Under the pieces are notes generated by a model. That model worked only from the letters and a program-made list of their open reading frames with translations, had not been told where the DNA came from and made no database searches. From NCBI RefSeq assembly GCF_003363155.1, contig NZ_QRBE01000005.1, positions 62,001 to 126,000 on the forward strand: DNA of 64,000 nt. The letters run 5' to 3'. Position numbers and translations under genes: made by a program. Below are positions 10,559 through 18,008 of the stretch, piece after piece. The stretch is from Dyella monticola. GTDB taxonomy: Bacteria; Pseudomonadota; Gammaproteobacteria; Xanthomonadales; Rhodanobacteraceae. Position 1 is the first letter of the stretch. Each line of letters begins with the position of its first letter.

Positions 10559-11434
10559 TCACTCGTCGTCGTTCACGCTAAGGTAGTCGTAGTTCCATCT
10601 AAGTGTTCGCTTAGCGTGATACAGAGAAAAATCTCTTTCTGTCGTCGGCACACAGGATTTTATAATGACGCTGCCAACACTTTTATCCCAACTGCTAAGC
10701 TCGAAAAGTGCCTTGATCTTGTCGGCAAGCTTTGTTGCTTCACCAATTTGTTGCTGTGCCGACTGGCCCTTCTTGCTATGCGAAACCACAGCTATTCCTA
10801 AGCTATATGGCTCCTCGGGCTTTAGTTCAATGCTTTCCTTCCCCTCAAGGGTCAGATAGATCCCTTCTATCGGATTGCCCAACTCGGTTATCACCGAAAG
10901 CAGTGCATTAGAAAGCCTCCTGTCCTTCTTTACTTTATCGGCATGCTTATTGTCGGTCTTATCCGGGGAAATGGTATGGGCGGCCTTCAGGCGCTGCTCG
11001 AAGCTATCCGGAAGAGCAGATCTTGAATAACGCGATGCTAACCAACGACTAAACGTGCGCAGGTTTTGGTCGCTTAAAATATGCTTTGGTGCATGATCTA
11101 AAAGATCTTCTTTCTTGACTACAATCTTTTGGGTTTGGTCCAAGCTAAGGGCAAGCAGCGCACTATCGATCTCTTGTTCAATGTGCAAAATTCGGGCGTG
11201 TTGTCCCGACACATGTTTCCCAGACGTCCTCCCAGTTGTCAGCTTAATGCACTTGATGAGTTCTACGAATTGAGCGCCTTCTGCTGCCGTCTGCAAATCA
11301 CAATCATGTGTTGCGACAAAGAGCAACGCATCAGTTTCATCTGAATTTACCCACCCTTTCTCAAGCGCAAGACCGGGTTCGACAAGCGAACCCTGCCTCC
11401 AAGGATGAAGTTTTCGAGGTGCTTCCGTGCTCAC
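10559..11434 (-). CDS. Uncharacterised HDCD-motif protein, third gene of the TIGR04255 operon
   Basis: A 291-residue soluble protein of unknown function. The N-terminal region has PWRQG (residues 11-15) and LLFVATHDCDL (37-47). A hydrophobic strand leading into HDCD suggests a metal or active site, but that is inference. The middle is charged (DKTDNKHADKVKKDRR) and the C-terminus reads RTLRWNYDYLSVNDDE. The GTG start at 11434 overlaps the stop of the upstream HTH gene (GTGA), so translation is probably coupled. There is no signal peptide or membrane segment. Base composition is lower in GC than core genes. Confidence 0.7.
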   Translation of the reverse strand: MSTEAPRKLHPWRQGSLVEPGLALEKGWVNSDETDALLFVATHDCDLQTAAEGAQFVELIKCIKLTTGRTSGKHVSGQHARILHIEQEIDSALLALSLDQTQKIVVKKEDLLDHAPKHILSDQNLRTFSRWLASRYSRSALPDSFEQRLKAAHTISPDKTDNKHADKVKKDRRLSNALLSVITELGNPIEGIYLTLEGKESIELKPEEPYSLGIAVVSHSKKGQSAQQQIGEATKLADKIKALFELSSWDKSVGSVIIKSCVPTTERDFSLYHAKRTLRWNYDYLSVNDDE

Positions 11435-12057
11435 ACGAAACTATCCAGAGGATCCTCCGGGAGCAAGTCATCCAACGAGTTCAAGGACTTCTTGCGCTGC
11501 TCGCTTTCGAGTGCCGCCTTCACCACCAAGTCGACAACACTTTGTGGGTTGGCACCTGCACTAATCATTTGCCAGAAAGTCTCGTCGGAAGGCCCGACTG
11601 GATAATCCAGATATATTGGCACCAAGTAGCCAAGGCTATCACTCAAACTTTTGGCAGCGACCATAAGCTGACCAATCTTTTGCTTATTTTCTTGCAGGGG
11701 TGCTTTCTTTCCACTCTGCCACGAATGCAAAGCTTGTCTTGAAACGCCAAAGGCAGCAGCCAATTGTTCAGTCGTCGCATGCAAGGAAGACCGAAGCGCC
11801 ACTATATGTGAACCCCAAGACGGTTCGCTCAGTATCGGGGGGTGAACGACCTGAGATAACTGAGATGCTGTAGCGTTAACGTTGGTCGTGGCAGGAGCAA
11901 ATACCGCGCTTGCAGTCCGCCGATCATCTAAGTCATAAGACGCACCCCACCGTCCGCTAGTTATTGCGGAGTGCGGGAGGATCAGAAACATTACTGCTGT
12001 CGCAGTATTTAAGCCCACTGTCTTAGGGCTTCCTGAGTCACTATATGTTTGAAACAT
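11431..12057 (-). CDS. Xre-like helix-turn-helix protein, second gene of the TIGR04255 operon
   Basis: 208 residues. A helix-turn-helix of the Xre/Cro type occupies about residues 88-120 (TTEQLAAAFGVSRQALHSWQSGKKAP). Upstream, residues 14-36 are hydrophobic (TATAVMFLILPHS), followed by a Thr/Ala/Asn-rich linker. The C-terminal part is acidic and ends LPEDPLDSFV. The ATG at 12057 lies 49 bases inside the upstream gene, and the stop overlaps the next gene by 4 bases, so all three genes form one unit. Possibly the regulator or antitoxin-like member; no partner function is proven. The start is somewhat uncertain. Confidence 0.7.
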   Translation of the reverse strand: MFQTYSDSGSPKTVGLNTATAVMFLILPHSAITSGRWGASYDLDDRRTASAVFAPATTNVNATASQLSQVVHPPILSEPSWGSHIVALRSSLHATTEQLAAAFGVSRQALHSWQSGKKAPLQENKQKIGQLMVAAKSLSDSLGYLVPIYLDYPVGPSDETFWQMISAGANPQSVVDLVVKAALESEQRKKSLNSLDDLLPEDPLDSFV

Positions 12058-12803
12058 TGCGAGAGATCTCCTTTCACACTTATAAGATATCGACCAACAG
12101 CGTCCATGTTTAAGGGCTCGCGTTTTTCATGCCCAGCGTCACTATCTATGACTGCGTGAGCACTTTTGATTCCCTTGTGGCGTGGAAGCAATTCCATGCC
12201 AAGAGGGATAAAGTCTGGAGGGAAGCCAATTTCTCCGGGCCTTCGTACGCACCTAAGAACCACTTTGTTATCGGCTGCAGTAATGAAAACATGCTCTGCC
12301 GATTGCTGCTCAAGTTGCCAATTTCGCTCTTGAGCCCAAGAATCCAGCCCGAGTAAAGATGGGGGCAAATAGTCGGCCAAAGTCTTGCCGGCTTTTTGAT
12401 CAGGAACGATAGCGTCCAGCATCCGCATGCTCACCGATTCCATGTAATCCAAAGATACTTCGGCGTGCAGTTCGGCCAAAGCTGCCATGAAGCGTTCTTG
12501 GAAGGTCGAGTATTCCGGGTAGTTTGTTGTCTGGATCCAGAAGCGATCATTCTGGATCACGACCGCCCAATCTCTTGCAACATTGAGACAAGTTAACTGT
12601 CTTGGCGAAGGCAGCTCAATATTTTGGGCGTTGACCACTACCGAAATACTGGACTGCATCTCTCGCTGGTCCGGGTAGCCCAACTTCCGGAACCTCTCTT
12701 TGATCGCCGTACGCCGTGCATCGTCGTTCAGAGCAGCTATTGGGTTATGCCGAACTTGTGCCGCAGCAAAATATACCGGCGCACGCGTCAGTGGTTGCCC
12801 CAT
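12009..12803 (-). CDS. TIGR04255 family protein, first gene of a three-gene operon
   Basis: 264 residues. It matches the sporadically distributed TIGR04255 family: N-terminal PLTRAPVYFAAAQVRHNPI (residues 4-22), a central YMESVSMRMLDAIVP, then GFPPDF and a C-terminal DSDAGHEKREPLNMDAV block followed by a short helix and VTQEALRQWA. The family has no assigned biochemical function that I know of. The ATG at 12803 has an AGGAG ribosome-binding site. A plausible promoter on the minus strand is TTGCCC with TAAACT 16 bases downstream. It diverges from the serine recombinase gene. Confidence 0.8.
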   Translation of the reverse strand: MGQPLTRAPVYFAAAQVRHNPIAALNDDARRTAIKERFRKLGYPDQREMQSSISVVVNAQNIELPSPRQLTCLNVARDWAVVIQNDRFWIQTTNYPEYSTFQERFMAALAELHAEVSLDYMESVSMRMLDAIVPDQKAGKTLADYLPPSLLGLDSWAQERNWQLEQQSAEHVFITAADNKVVLRCVRRPGEIGFPPDFIPLGMELLPRHKGIKSAHAVIDSDAGHEKREPLNMDAVGRYLISVKGDLSQCFKHIVTQEALRQWA

Positions 12804-12928
12804 GAATAATTCTCCTCGCTCTGGAAGGGCAGTTTACACTTTGGATTACATGGGGCAAGTGAAGACGATCAAAAGGTATACGTTCCGATAGCGATCCAGA
12901 GCTCTATCGAAATCCCTACCAGAATGAT

Positions 12929-12959
12929 ATTATCAAATTATTAAAGGAGATTTGATAAT
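12929..12959. repeat. Inverted repeat enclosing the recombinase ribosome-binding site
   Basis: ATTATCAAAT at 12929-12938 and ATTTGATAAT at 12950-12959 are perfect 10-bp complements with an 11-base loop. The loop contains the AGGAG of the recombinase ribosome-binding site and the right arm covers its start codon (12958-12960). On DNA it could be a binding site of the recombinase itself; in mRNA it would hide the start. Confidence 0.6.
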
Positions 12960-13524
12960 GACCGCCACCGTTGTTGGATACGCCCGGGTCAGCAGCGCGG
13001 GCCAGTCGTTGGATATCCAGCTCGATAAGCTCAACGCCTACGGCTGTACAAGGGTCTTTGCCGAAAAGCGGTCCGGGAGGCAGGTAGACAGCCGCCCAGA
13101 GCTACAGGCGTGCCTACAATTCCTGCGGGAGGGGGATACGCTGGTCATATCTAGGCTAGACCGCATGGCCCGCTCTATTCTCGATCTTGCGAAGATTGCC
13201 GACCAGCTAAAAAAGAAGGGGGTCGCCCTTAAGGTATTGGATCAGGCGCTAGACACCGGCACCTCGGAGGGCAGACTGATGTTTAGTCTTCTGGCGAGCT
13301 TTGCGGAATTCGAGAACGACATCCGGGCCGAGCGCCAAGCAGATGGTATTGCCAAGGCGAAAGAAAAAGGGGTGAGCTTCGGTCGAAAACGTGCTCTAAC
13401 AGCAGAGCAATGTCAGCGGATCAAAGTTCTTCGTGAGGAAGAGAAGTTCTCTGTTCCTCAGTTGGCGGAGCGATTTAATGTCGGGGTCGCAACTGTTTAC
13501 CGCGCGCTTCAGGAGTCCGATTGA
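12958..13524 (+). CDS. Serine recombinase (resolvase/invertase family)
   Basis: 188 residues, the size of Tn3-type resolvases and Hin/Gin invertases. The catalytic N-terminal domain begins TATVVGYARVSS, with the likely nucleophile Ser12, and continues with SRLDRMARS and the FAEFENDIRAERQ helix. A C-terminal helix-turn-helix (FSVPQLAERFNVGVATVYRAL) binds DNA. The ATG at 12958 has AAAGGAGA 7 bases upstream; an upstream in-frame TTG is not needed. It catalyses cut-and-rejoin between two short sites. It diverges from the TIGR04255 operon and is the only recombinase in the island. Confidence 0.93.
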   Translation: MTATVVGYARVSSAGQSLDIQLDKLNAYGCTRVFAEKRSGRQVDSRPELQACLQFLREGDTLVISRLDRMARSILDLAKIADQLKKKGVALKVLDQALDTGTSEGRLMFSLLASFAEFENDIRAERQADGIAKAKEKGVSFGRKRALTAEQCQRIKVLREEEKFSVPQLAERFNVGVATVYRALQESD

Positions 13525-13664
13525 GTGCCTCAGCTCCAATTCGCCATAACTACCGTCAAATCTAATAGTTGAACTAATAGTCTTCTATTCATTGACACCG
13601 CATACAGTAGGTACCGCAGCAAGCGTCCGCAGTTTGAGTCCAAGTACGACTAAATTTGCGCCAA

Positions 13665-13674
13665 GGGGGGGGGG
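13665..13674 (+). repeat. 10-G homopolymer immediately before the ankyrin gene
   Basis: Ten consecutive G residues occupy the Shine-Dalgarno position, ending 2 bases before the ATG at 13677. Homopolymers of this length are prone to slippage. A change in length would alter the ribosome-binding site and its spacing, and would put upstream in-frame starts out of frame. It could also be a sequencing-length artefact. Confidence 0.75.
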
Positions 13675-13676
13675 CC

Positions 13677-15281
13677 ATGGAACACATTACAAAATGTTCT
13701 CGTGATCCGAACAGCAATATTTTGTCCTCAAATAAGCGCCTCGTGACATCGGTGCTTTCGTGTTTGATGCTGATGATGACGGCCGCATTTGTATATGCCT
13801 CATCGCAAGAGGCGAAAACTGAGATCTTACGGCCCGTTGCTTCATCCATCGCGAGGCCCCCCATTTCCAGCGACCTTACTCCCCAACAGGCATTGGTCAT
13901 CGCGATTGACCACAATGATCTTACAGGCGTGACTACGGCATTGAAGGCTGGGGCAGACCCAAACGCGGTCACTAACAACAGTACACCGGTGATGGACGCA
14001 GCGTTCTCTGGGTACGTGGAGATCACGAAGATACTGCTAGCACACGGAGCTGATGTAAATTTTGCAAATATCTATGGCGTGACGCCGCTTCTAGCCGCCG
14101 CCGGAACGGGTCAAGCTGATACGGTTACATTACTAATTCAAGGCGGCGCCACAATCGAGTCGCGGGATTGGAAAGGGAACACACCTTTATTAAGCGCCGC
14201 CGAATCCGGCAGTGTGGAAACGGTAAAAGTACTTCTCGCGCACAACGCAGCTGTGAATGCGCGGAATCGAGATGGTGACTCTGCTCTTGATATAGCCAAG
14301 CACGACATAAGCGATCCGTATAGGACCGCTTTCGCTAATGGATACAAGGAAATTTTACAAATTTTGTCAGTTGGGGATTGCACAAAGCTAAACTGTACAG
14401 CTGTAAAAAATCCCCCAATTGGGCCAGTAAAGCCCCCGGTAGATCCCAATGCGCCACATGTTACCCCGCCGTCACTTGTGGAATGTGACTACAACGCCAC
14501 ACCGGCAATGGGAGATGCGGAATATGCATTTCCTGCAGATATGCCCCCGGTATCTGGCTCTCCAATACGCGTGACACTCAATACCCCCATCGTGGCGCAA
14601 GTTCGGGTATTGGCTATGAATAATGGAAATGTAATCGGAATTCAGAAAGGAGCGGGAGTCAATCAATTGCTCACCACATACTCCGGGACTGAATTTCGGT
14701 TTCGACCAGAACTCTGTGTCAATGGACTATGGCGTCCCATTACTAGCAGAATGGCTGTAACGGAGTCGGGCTACATGTGGACTACGTCCGCCAATCCCAA
14801 TCCGACCGATGATTTTTTTACTCTCGCTGCAGCAGGAGAAACATTCCAACCAACGGCTTCCAACATCGGTCTTACGCTTGAGGTTCGATTTCCGATACCG
14901 CAAGTTAAGGTGTCAGTTACGGCTGAGCATAATTGCCACAATTATTGGGTCGCTGCCGAGGTGACTAATTATGGCAAGGTTTCGATTTCAACTCCGCAAG
15001 GCGCTTACCCGGCAAAAATAGTGTCGGTGGAAATGGTTTATGACGGCAACTTTATCGCTGGAAACGACAATCCATGGGACCCGTCGAACCCGACGAGGCT
15101 AAATGCATTCCCGTATTCCAGTCCTATCTCAAGCACGCTCAAAAATCAGTCCTATGCAGTCGTATCAGACCAGAACCGATCTGCAGGATTTGGTGTGAGC
15201 ATATGTGGCGGCTTTGTTGTTAATGCGGCTGTTGAACTCGGTGACGGCAGAAAATACTACGGCCATGTGCACGCTGGATAG
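13677..15281 (+). CDS. Exported ankyrin-repeat protein with unknown C-terminal domain
   Basis: 534 residues. A hydrophobic segment at about residues 21-42 (LVTSVLSCLMLMMTAAFVYA) is a signal peptide or anchor. About four ankyrin repeats follow at about 68-210, for example STPVMDAAFSGYVEITKIL and NTPLLSAAESGSVETVKVL. A proline-rich linker (about 240-265) leads to a C-terminal region of about 270 residues with several cysteines, which I do not recognise. Ankyrin repeats mediate protein binding, so it may be a periplasmic or surface interaction protein. It follows a 10-G tract. AT content and codon use differ from the core genes, consistent with transfer. Confidence 0.75.
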   Translation: MEHITKCSRDPNSNILSSNKRLVTSVLSCLMLMMTAAFVYASSQEAKTEILRPVASSIARPPISSDLTPQQALVIAIDHNDLTGVTTALKAGADPNAVTNNSTPVMDAAFSGYVEITKILLAHGADVNFANIYGVTPLLAAAGTGQADTVTLLIQGGATIESRDWKGNTPLLSAAESGSVETVKVLLAHNAAVNARNRDGDSALDIAKHDISDPYRTAFANGYKEILQILSVGDCTKLNCTAVKNPPIGPVKPPVDPNAPHVTPPSLVECDYNATPAMGDAEYAFPADMPPVSGSPIRVTLNTPIVAQVRVLAMNNGNVIGIQKGAGVNQLLTTYSGTEFRFRPELCVNGLWRPITSRMAVTESGYMWTTSANPNPTDDFFTLAAAGETFQPTASNIGLTLEVRFPIPQVKVSVTAEHNCHNYWVAAEVTNYGKVSISTPQGAYPAKIVSVEMVYDGNFIAGNDNPWDPSNPTRLNAFPYSSPISSTLKNQSYAVVSDQNRSAGFGVSICGGFVVNAAVELGDGRKYYGHVHAG

Positions 15282-15446
15282 CAGGAAAGCGCCCATCATC
15301 TAGACGAGTGGGCTGTAGCACTCAGTCTTATTTGATCCATTGCACTCGCTCAATCAACCCTTGGCTCATCTGACAAAGAACTCAAAAAAAGTCAAAAAAA
15401 GACCAAACTTGCTTTGGCAATCGTAAACGTCGTTTTCAAAAATTAC

Positions 15447-15791
15447 TTATCGGTTGAAATCATCGCTCGCTGCGATCTTGTCGTTTACCTTGGCCGACCA
15501 GTGATACTTTCCAACTGGTAGCGGCGGGAACACTCCAAAGTCTTTGGGGAAGGTGGCTGACGCCGCCCCACCGCTTCCCGAACGAATTGCGCGAATGATG
15601 CTCTTCCCGTTTGGCTCGACCACAATGAATGTGGCTTGATAAGGGGCGCCTTGATTCTTATCCCGCACCCACAATTGGGTTTGGCTATCGGTGGACTGCT
15701 GCCAATTACGACTCTGCGCGCCCGCCTTTCCAAAAGGGGCAATCGCTAAAGGCGCGGCTAATAAGGTAAGAAAAAAAGCCAAACGTTTCAT
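15447..15791 (-). CDS. Small exported protein of unknown function
   Basis: 114 residues with a clear signal peptide (MKRLAFFLTLLAAPLAIAPF...AGAQS). The mature part looks beta-rich (LWVRDKNQGAPYQATFIVVE) and could be an Ig-like fold; I do not recognise a family. The ATG at 15791 follows an AGGTGGGAG ribosome-binding site. An alternative ATG at 15803 would overlap the upstream lipoprotein stop (ATGA). It is cotranscribed with the lipoprotein gene. Confidence 0.6.
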   Translation of the reverse strand: MKRLAFFLTLLAAPLAIAPFGKAGAQSRNWQQSTDSQTQLWVRDKNQGAPYQATFIVVEPNGKSIIRAIRSGSGGAASATFPKDFGVFPPLPVGKYHWSAKVNDKIAASDDFNR

Positions 15792-15799
15792 CTCCCACC

Positions 15800-16276
15800 T
15801 CATAGACCAGTGTAATAGACCACGCAGCCTTTATCGTCGTATGAATCAAGAACAGTGTTACTAACGATCTTCTTTGCTTGATGATCCACGACCGAAGTAG
15901 CCATAGAAACTGCGTCTTCACTTGAAATGTCTGGATTAGCCGCTCGCACCATCCAAGTGCAAACGTTTCGTATCACATCCTTCGAAGCGGAACGCGGATC
16001 GTAATTAAACGATCTTTGCTTCACCTGACCGTCGATGGACTCTGCGTTCTTATCTGCAAGATCAAGTTCGGTCCAATCCTCAGAACCGACACCGCCGATG
16101 TCATTTACTTCGACTACCTTAAGATTGTCGGCCGCGAATTCATTGTAACGATGCGCAAAGTCCTTCGGCGATGGAAATGTAGTTGATGCATACGATTCTG
16201 ACGCGGTTGAATGCCCACACCCAGCAACGGCGATAGCTGATAACGTTAGCAGAGTAAAAATTGATCGCTGGAGCAT
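15800..16276 (-). CDS. Small lipoprotein of unknown function
   Basis: 158 residues with a lipoprotein signal: hydrophobic stretch and lipobox AVAGC with the acylated Cys near residue 20. The mature domain contains VCTWMVRAANPDISSEDAVSMA and a C-terminal GCVVYY. No family recognised. Small periplasmic lipoproteins of Xanthomonadales can be immunity proteins against secreted cell-wall toxins, but no cognate toxin is seen here, so that is only a possibility. It overlaps the next gene by 4 bases. Confidence 0.6.
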   Translation of the reverse strand: MLQRSIFTLLTLSAIAVAGCGHSTASESYASTTFPSPKDFAHRYNEFAADNLKVVEVNDIGGVGSEDWTELDLADKNAESIDGQVKQRSFNYDPRSASKDVIRNVCTWMVRAANPDISSEDAVSMATSVVDHQAKKIVSNTVLDSYDDKGCVVYYTGL

Positions 16277-16299
16277 ATTGTCCTCTTACGGTCGATGAC

Positions 16300-16776
16300 T
16301 TAAATGTTGATATCCGATACGAGATTGCCTTTTCGCAAGTCAGCCATCATTCCAGCCAGCTGCCTTGGCGAACCAAGATCGCCGTTTTCAGCACAAACCA
16401 CAGTGCTGGACGATTCGGGTGCGTAAACTCTTACCACCCGCTCTTCACCGGGCTGCATCTCGGCACCATACAGATCTAGTACTTGATCGACGGAATGAAT
16501 GAGTCGATCATTGTTGTCAAAGCCGCCGCAACTCGCTTGCCCGACAGCTCGTGGCTCATCGGAAGAAATGTTTTTGATCGTACAATCGAATCCCGCGCCG
16601 CCTGAAAAGCTGCCTTGGTATTTACAGGATTCGAAGCGCGCTACACCAATAGAAATAAGGTGGGCGGCAAAGGCAGCGGTAGACTTAATGGTCCAATCAG
16701 GCATCTCGTTGCCATCAAGTAATCGCGATTGGTCGATGAATGACTTGCCCAACATCGGCATACTTGCAGGAGGCAT
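16300..16776 (-). CDS. Unknown protein, 5' end probably truncated
   Basis: Open frame of up to 158 codons. The recognisable part starts near MPDWTIKSTAAFAAHL and includes a Cys-containing beta-rich segment (ARFESCKYQGSFSGGAGFDC) and RVVRVYAPESSS. The possible starts at 16776, 16761, 16755 and 16704 all lack a good ribosome-binding site, and no signal peptide is visible although neighbours are exported. It abuts, head to head, another gene fragment on the plus strand, so the original start has probably been lost in a rearrangement near 16740-16760. Function unknown. Confidence 0.45.
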   Translation of the reverse strand: MPPASMPMLGKSFIDQSRLLDGNEMPDWTIKSTAAFAAHLISIGVARFESCKYQGSFSGGAGFDCTIKNISSDEPRAVGQASCGGFDNNDRLIHSVDQVLDLYGAEMQPGEERVVRVYAPESSSTVVCAENGDLGSPRQLAGMMADLRKGNLVSDINI

Positions 16777-17038
16777 TCGTTATCGAAAGCATGGCTACGG
16801 CTGTAAAGTATTTTTGCCGGACATTGCGATCGATTTCGACTTTGGCGACCAAGGGGAGTACGACGGGTTTGATCTATGGCGTCTACGCATCTTTGCCGGA
16901 GAACGACTTGTTGAATTTGGGATCTCATCCGCGAGCGAGCTTGATGGCCTATTCAACGAAGCCGTACGAACGGGTGCCCTAGTTCATTCCGAAGGCACGC
17001 AGTACTACCTTCGAAGCCGTCCTTTTGGGATCGATTGA
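16736..17038 (+). pseudogene. DUF6896-like domain fragment, 5' end missing
   Basis: About 100 codons that read GIRYRKHGYGCKVFLPD, IDFDFGDQGEYDGFDLWRL and RIFAGERLVEFG. The pattern HGYGC, then a DFDFG strand and GFD-WRL, resembles the DUF6896 family, some of whose members are suspected immunity proteins of polymorphic toxin loci. Members that I recall have about 50 more N-terminal residues. Here the frame runs back only into sequence antisense to the minus-strand gene. The ATG at 16736 is a nominal start without a ribosome-binding site, so a broken remnant is most likely. Family assignment is moderate. Confidence 0.45.
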
Positions 17039-17139
17039 ATTGTTACCCAGATAAGGCGCCAATGTAGGTACCTGGACAAAGCTTACGCATTATTGGGATA
17101 ACAAACCTTCCGCAACCTTATTCCACCGAGGTCGCAAAA

Positions 17140-17967
17140 ATGTTTTTAGGTCTCGACGTCAAAGCTTGGCTAGGCCTAACCGTGCTAGGGGCCATTGTCT
17201 CGACAATAGGCTCTCTCCTTGGCATCGTCATTAAGGACTACTTCTTTGCCCGCTCATTCGAAAGGTGGAAGGAACACCACATTCTTGAACAGATCTACCA
17301 GAAGTATCGAGACCCACTACTTCTGTCAGCACGCGAGTTAGCGTCGCGCACCGCAGAGATATTAGATCACTTTCCAACCGTCTATCTCACCGAGAAAGTT
17401 CGTTTGTCACGGCCCCTAAAGCAGCTGGCGAATACTACAGATGACCCCTACTTTCGACACTACAAACTGGTGAGTACAGCGTACCGTCTTAGCGCTTTCT
17501 TGGCTTGGGTAGAGCTTTATCGGCAAGAGTTAACCTTCTTACATTACGACAGCAGCAAGCGCGCAAAAGACTTGGAGAGCGCAGTAGGTCTGATTAGAGG
17601 CGATCTCGCTGACGGTCAACTAAATCAAGCTGACGACTGGATCGAATGGCGAGATACCCTGATTTTTCGCGAAGAGCTACGAGCCATAGGGGAGTCCCTC
17701 ATTTTGGAGCGCGGAGCCACGCGCACAGTCATGGGCTATGGATATTATTGCGGGCTCCTGGAGTCGGAGACTTCAAATAGCACACAACGTTGGTCAATGG
17801 TTGCGCTCAACTTCCTTCTTGAGCTAGAGAACACCGGCAAGGACTTTCGCCACACTCGTTTAAAGCGACTTTTTGTTCACCTTGTCGATCTAATGCGTCT
17901 TATCAAAGATAAGTCAGTCGACTCTCACTTGGATGAGACACACCTGCGTCTAAAGAACGAAATTTAA
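17140..17967 (+). CDS. Membrane-anchored protein of unknown function
   Basis: 275 residues. One strong membrane segment near the N-terminus (WLGLTVLGAIVSTIGSLLGIV, about residues 10-30) is followed by a basic FARSFERWKEHH and a largely helical cytoplasmic domain with many aromatic residues. No catalytic motif or family is recognised. It is the last gene of the AT-richer block before core-like sequence resumes. No cotranscribed partner is evident. A defence or stress role would be guesswork. Confidence 0.6.
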   Translation: MFLGLDVKAWLGLTVLGAIVSTIGSLLGIVIKDYFFARSFERWKEHHILEQIYQKYRDPLLLSARELASRTAEILDHFPTVYLTEKVRLSRPLKQLANTTDDPYFRHYKLVSTAYRLSAFLAWVELYRQELTFLHYDSSKRAKDLESAVGLIRGDLADGQLNQADDWIEWRDTLIFREELRAIGESLILERGATRTVMGYGYYCGLLESETSNSTQRWSMVALNFLLELENTGKDFRHTRLKRLFVHLVDLMRLIKDKSVDSHLDETHLRLKNEI

Positions 17968-18008
17968 CGTCTCGCTTCTTGATCCAATATCTTCGGTTAA
18001 TTCAGGCG

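Noticed and set aside
16499-16735. N-terminal extension of the DUF6896-like frame
   Set aside because: Translates the antisense of the minus-strand gene and shows no domain features.
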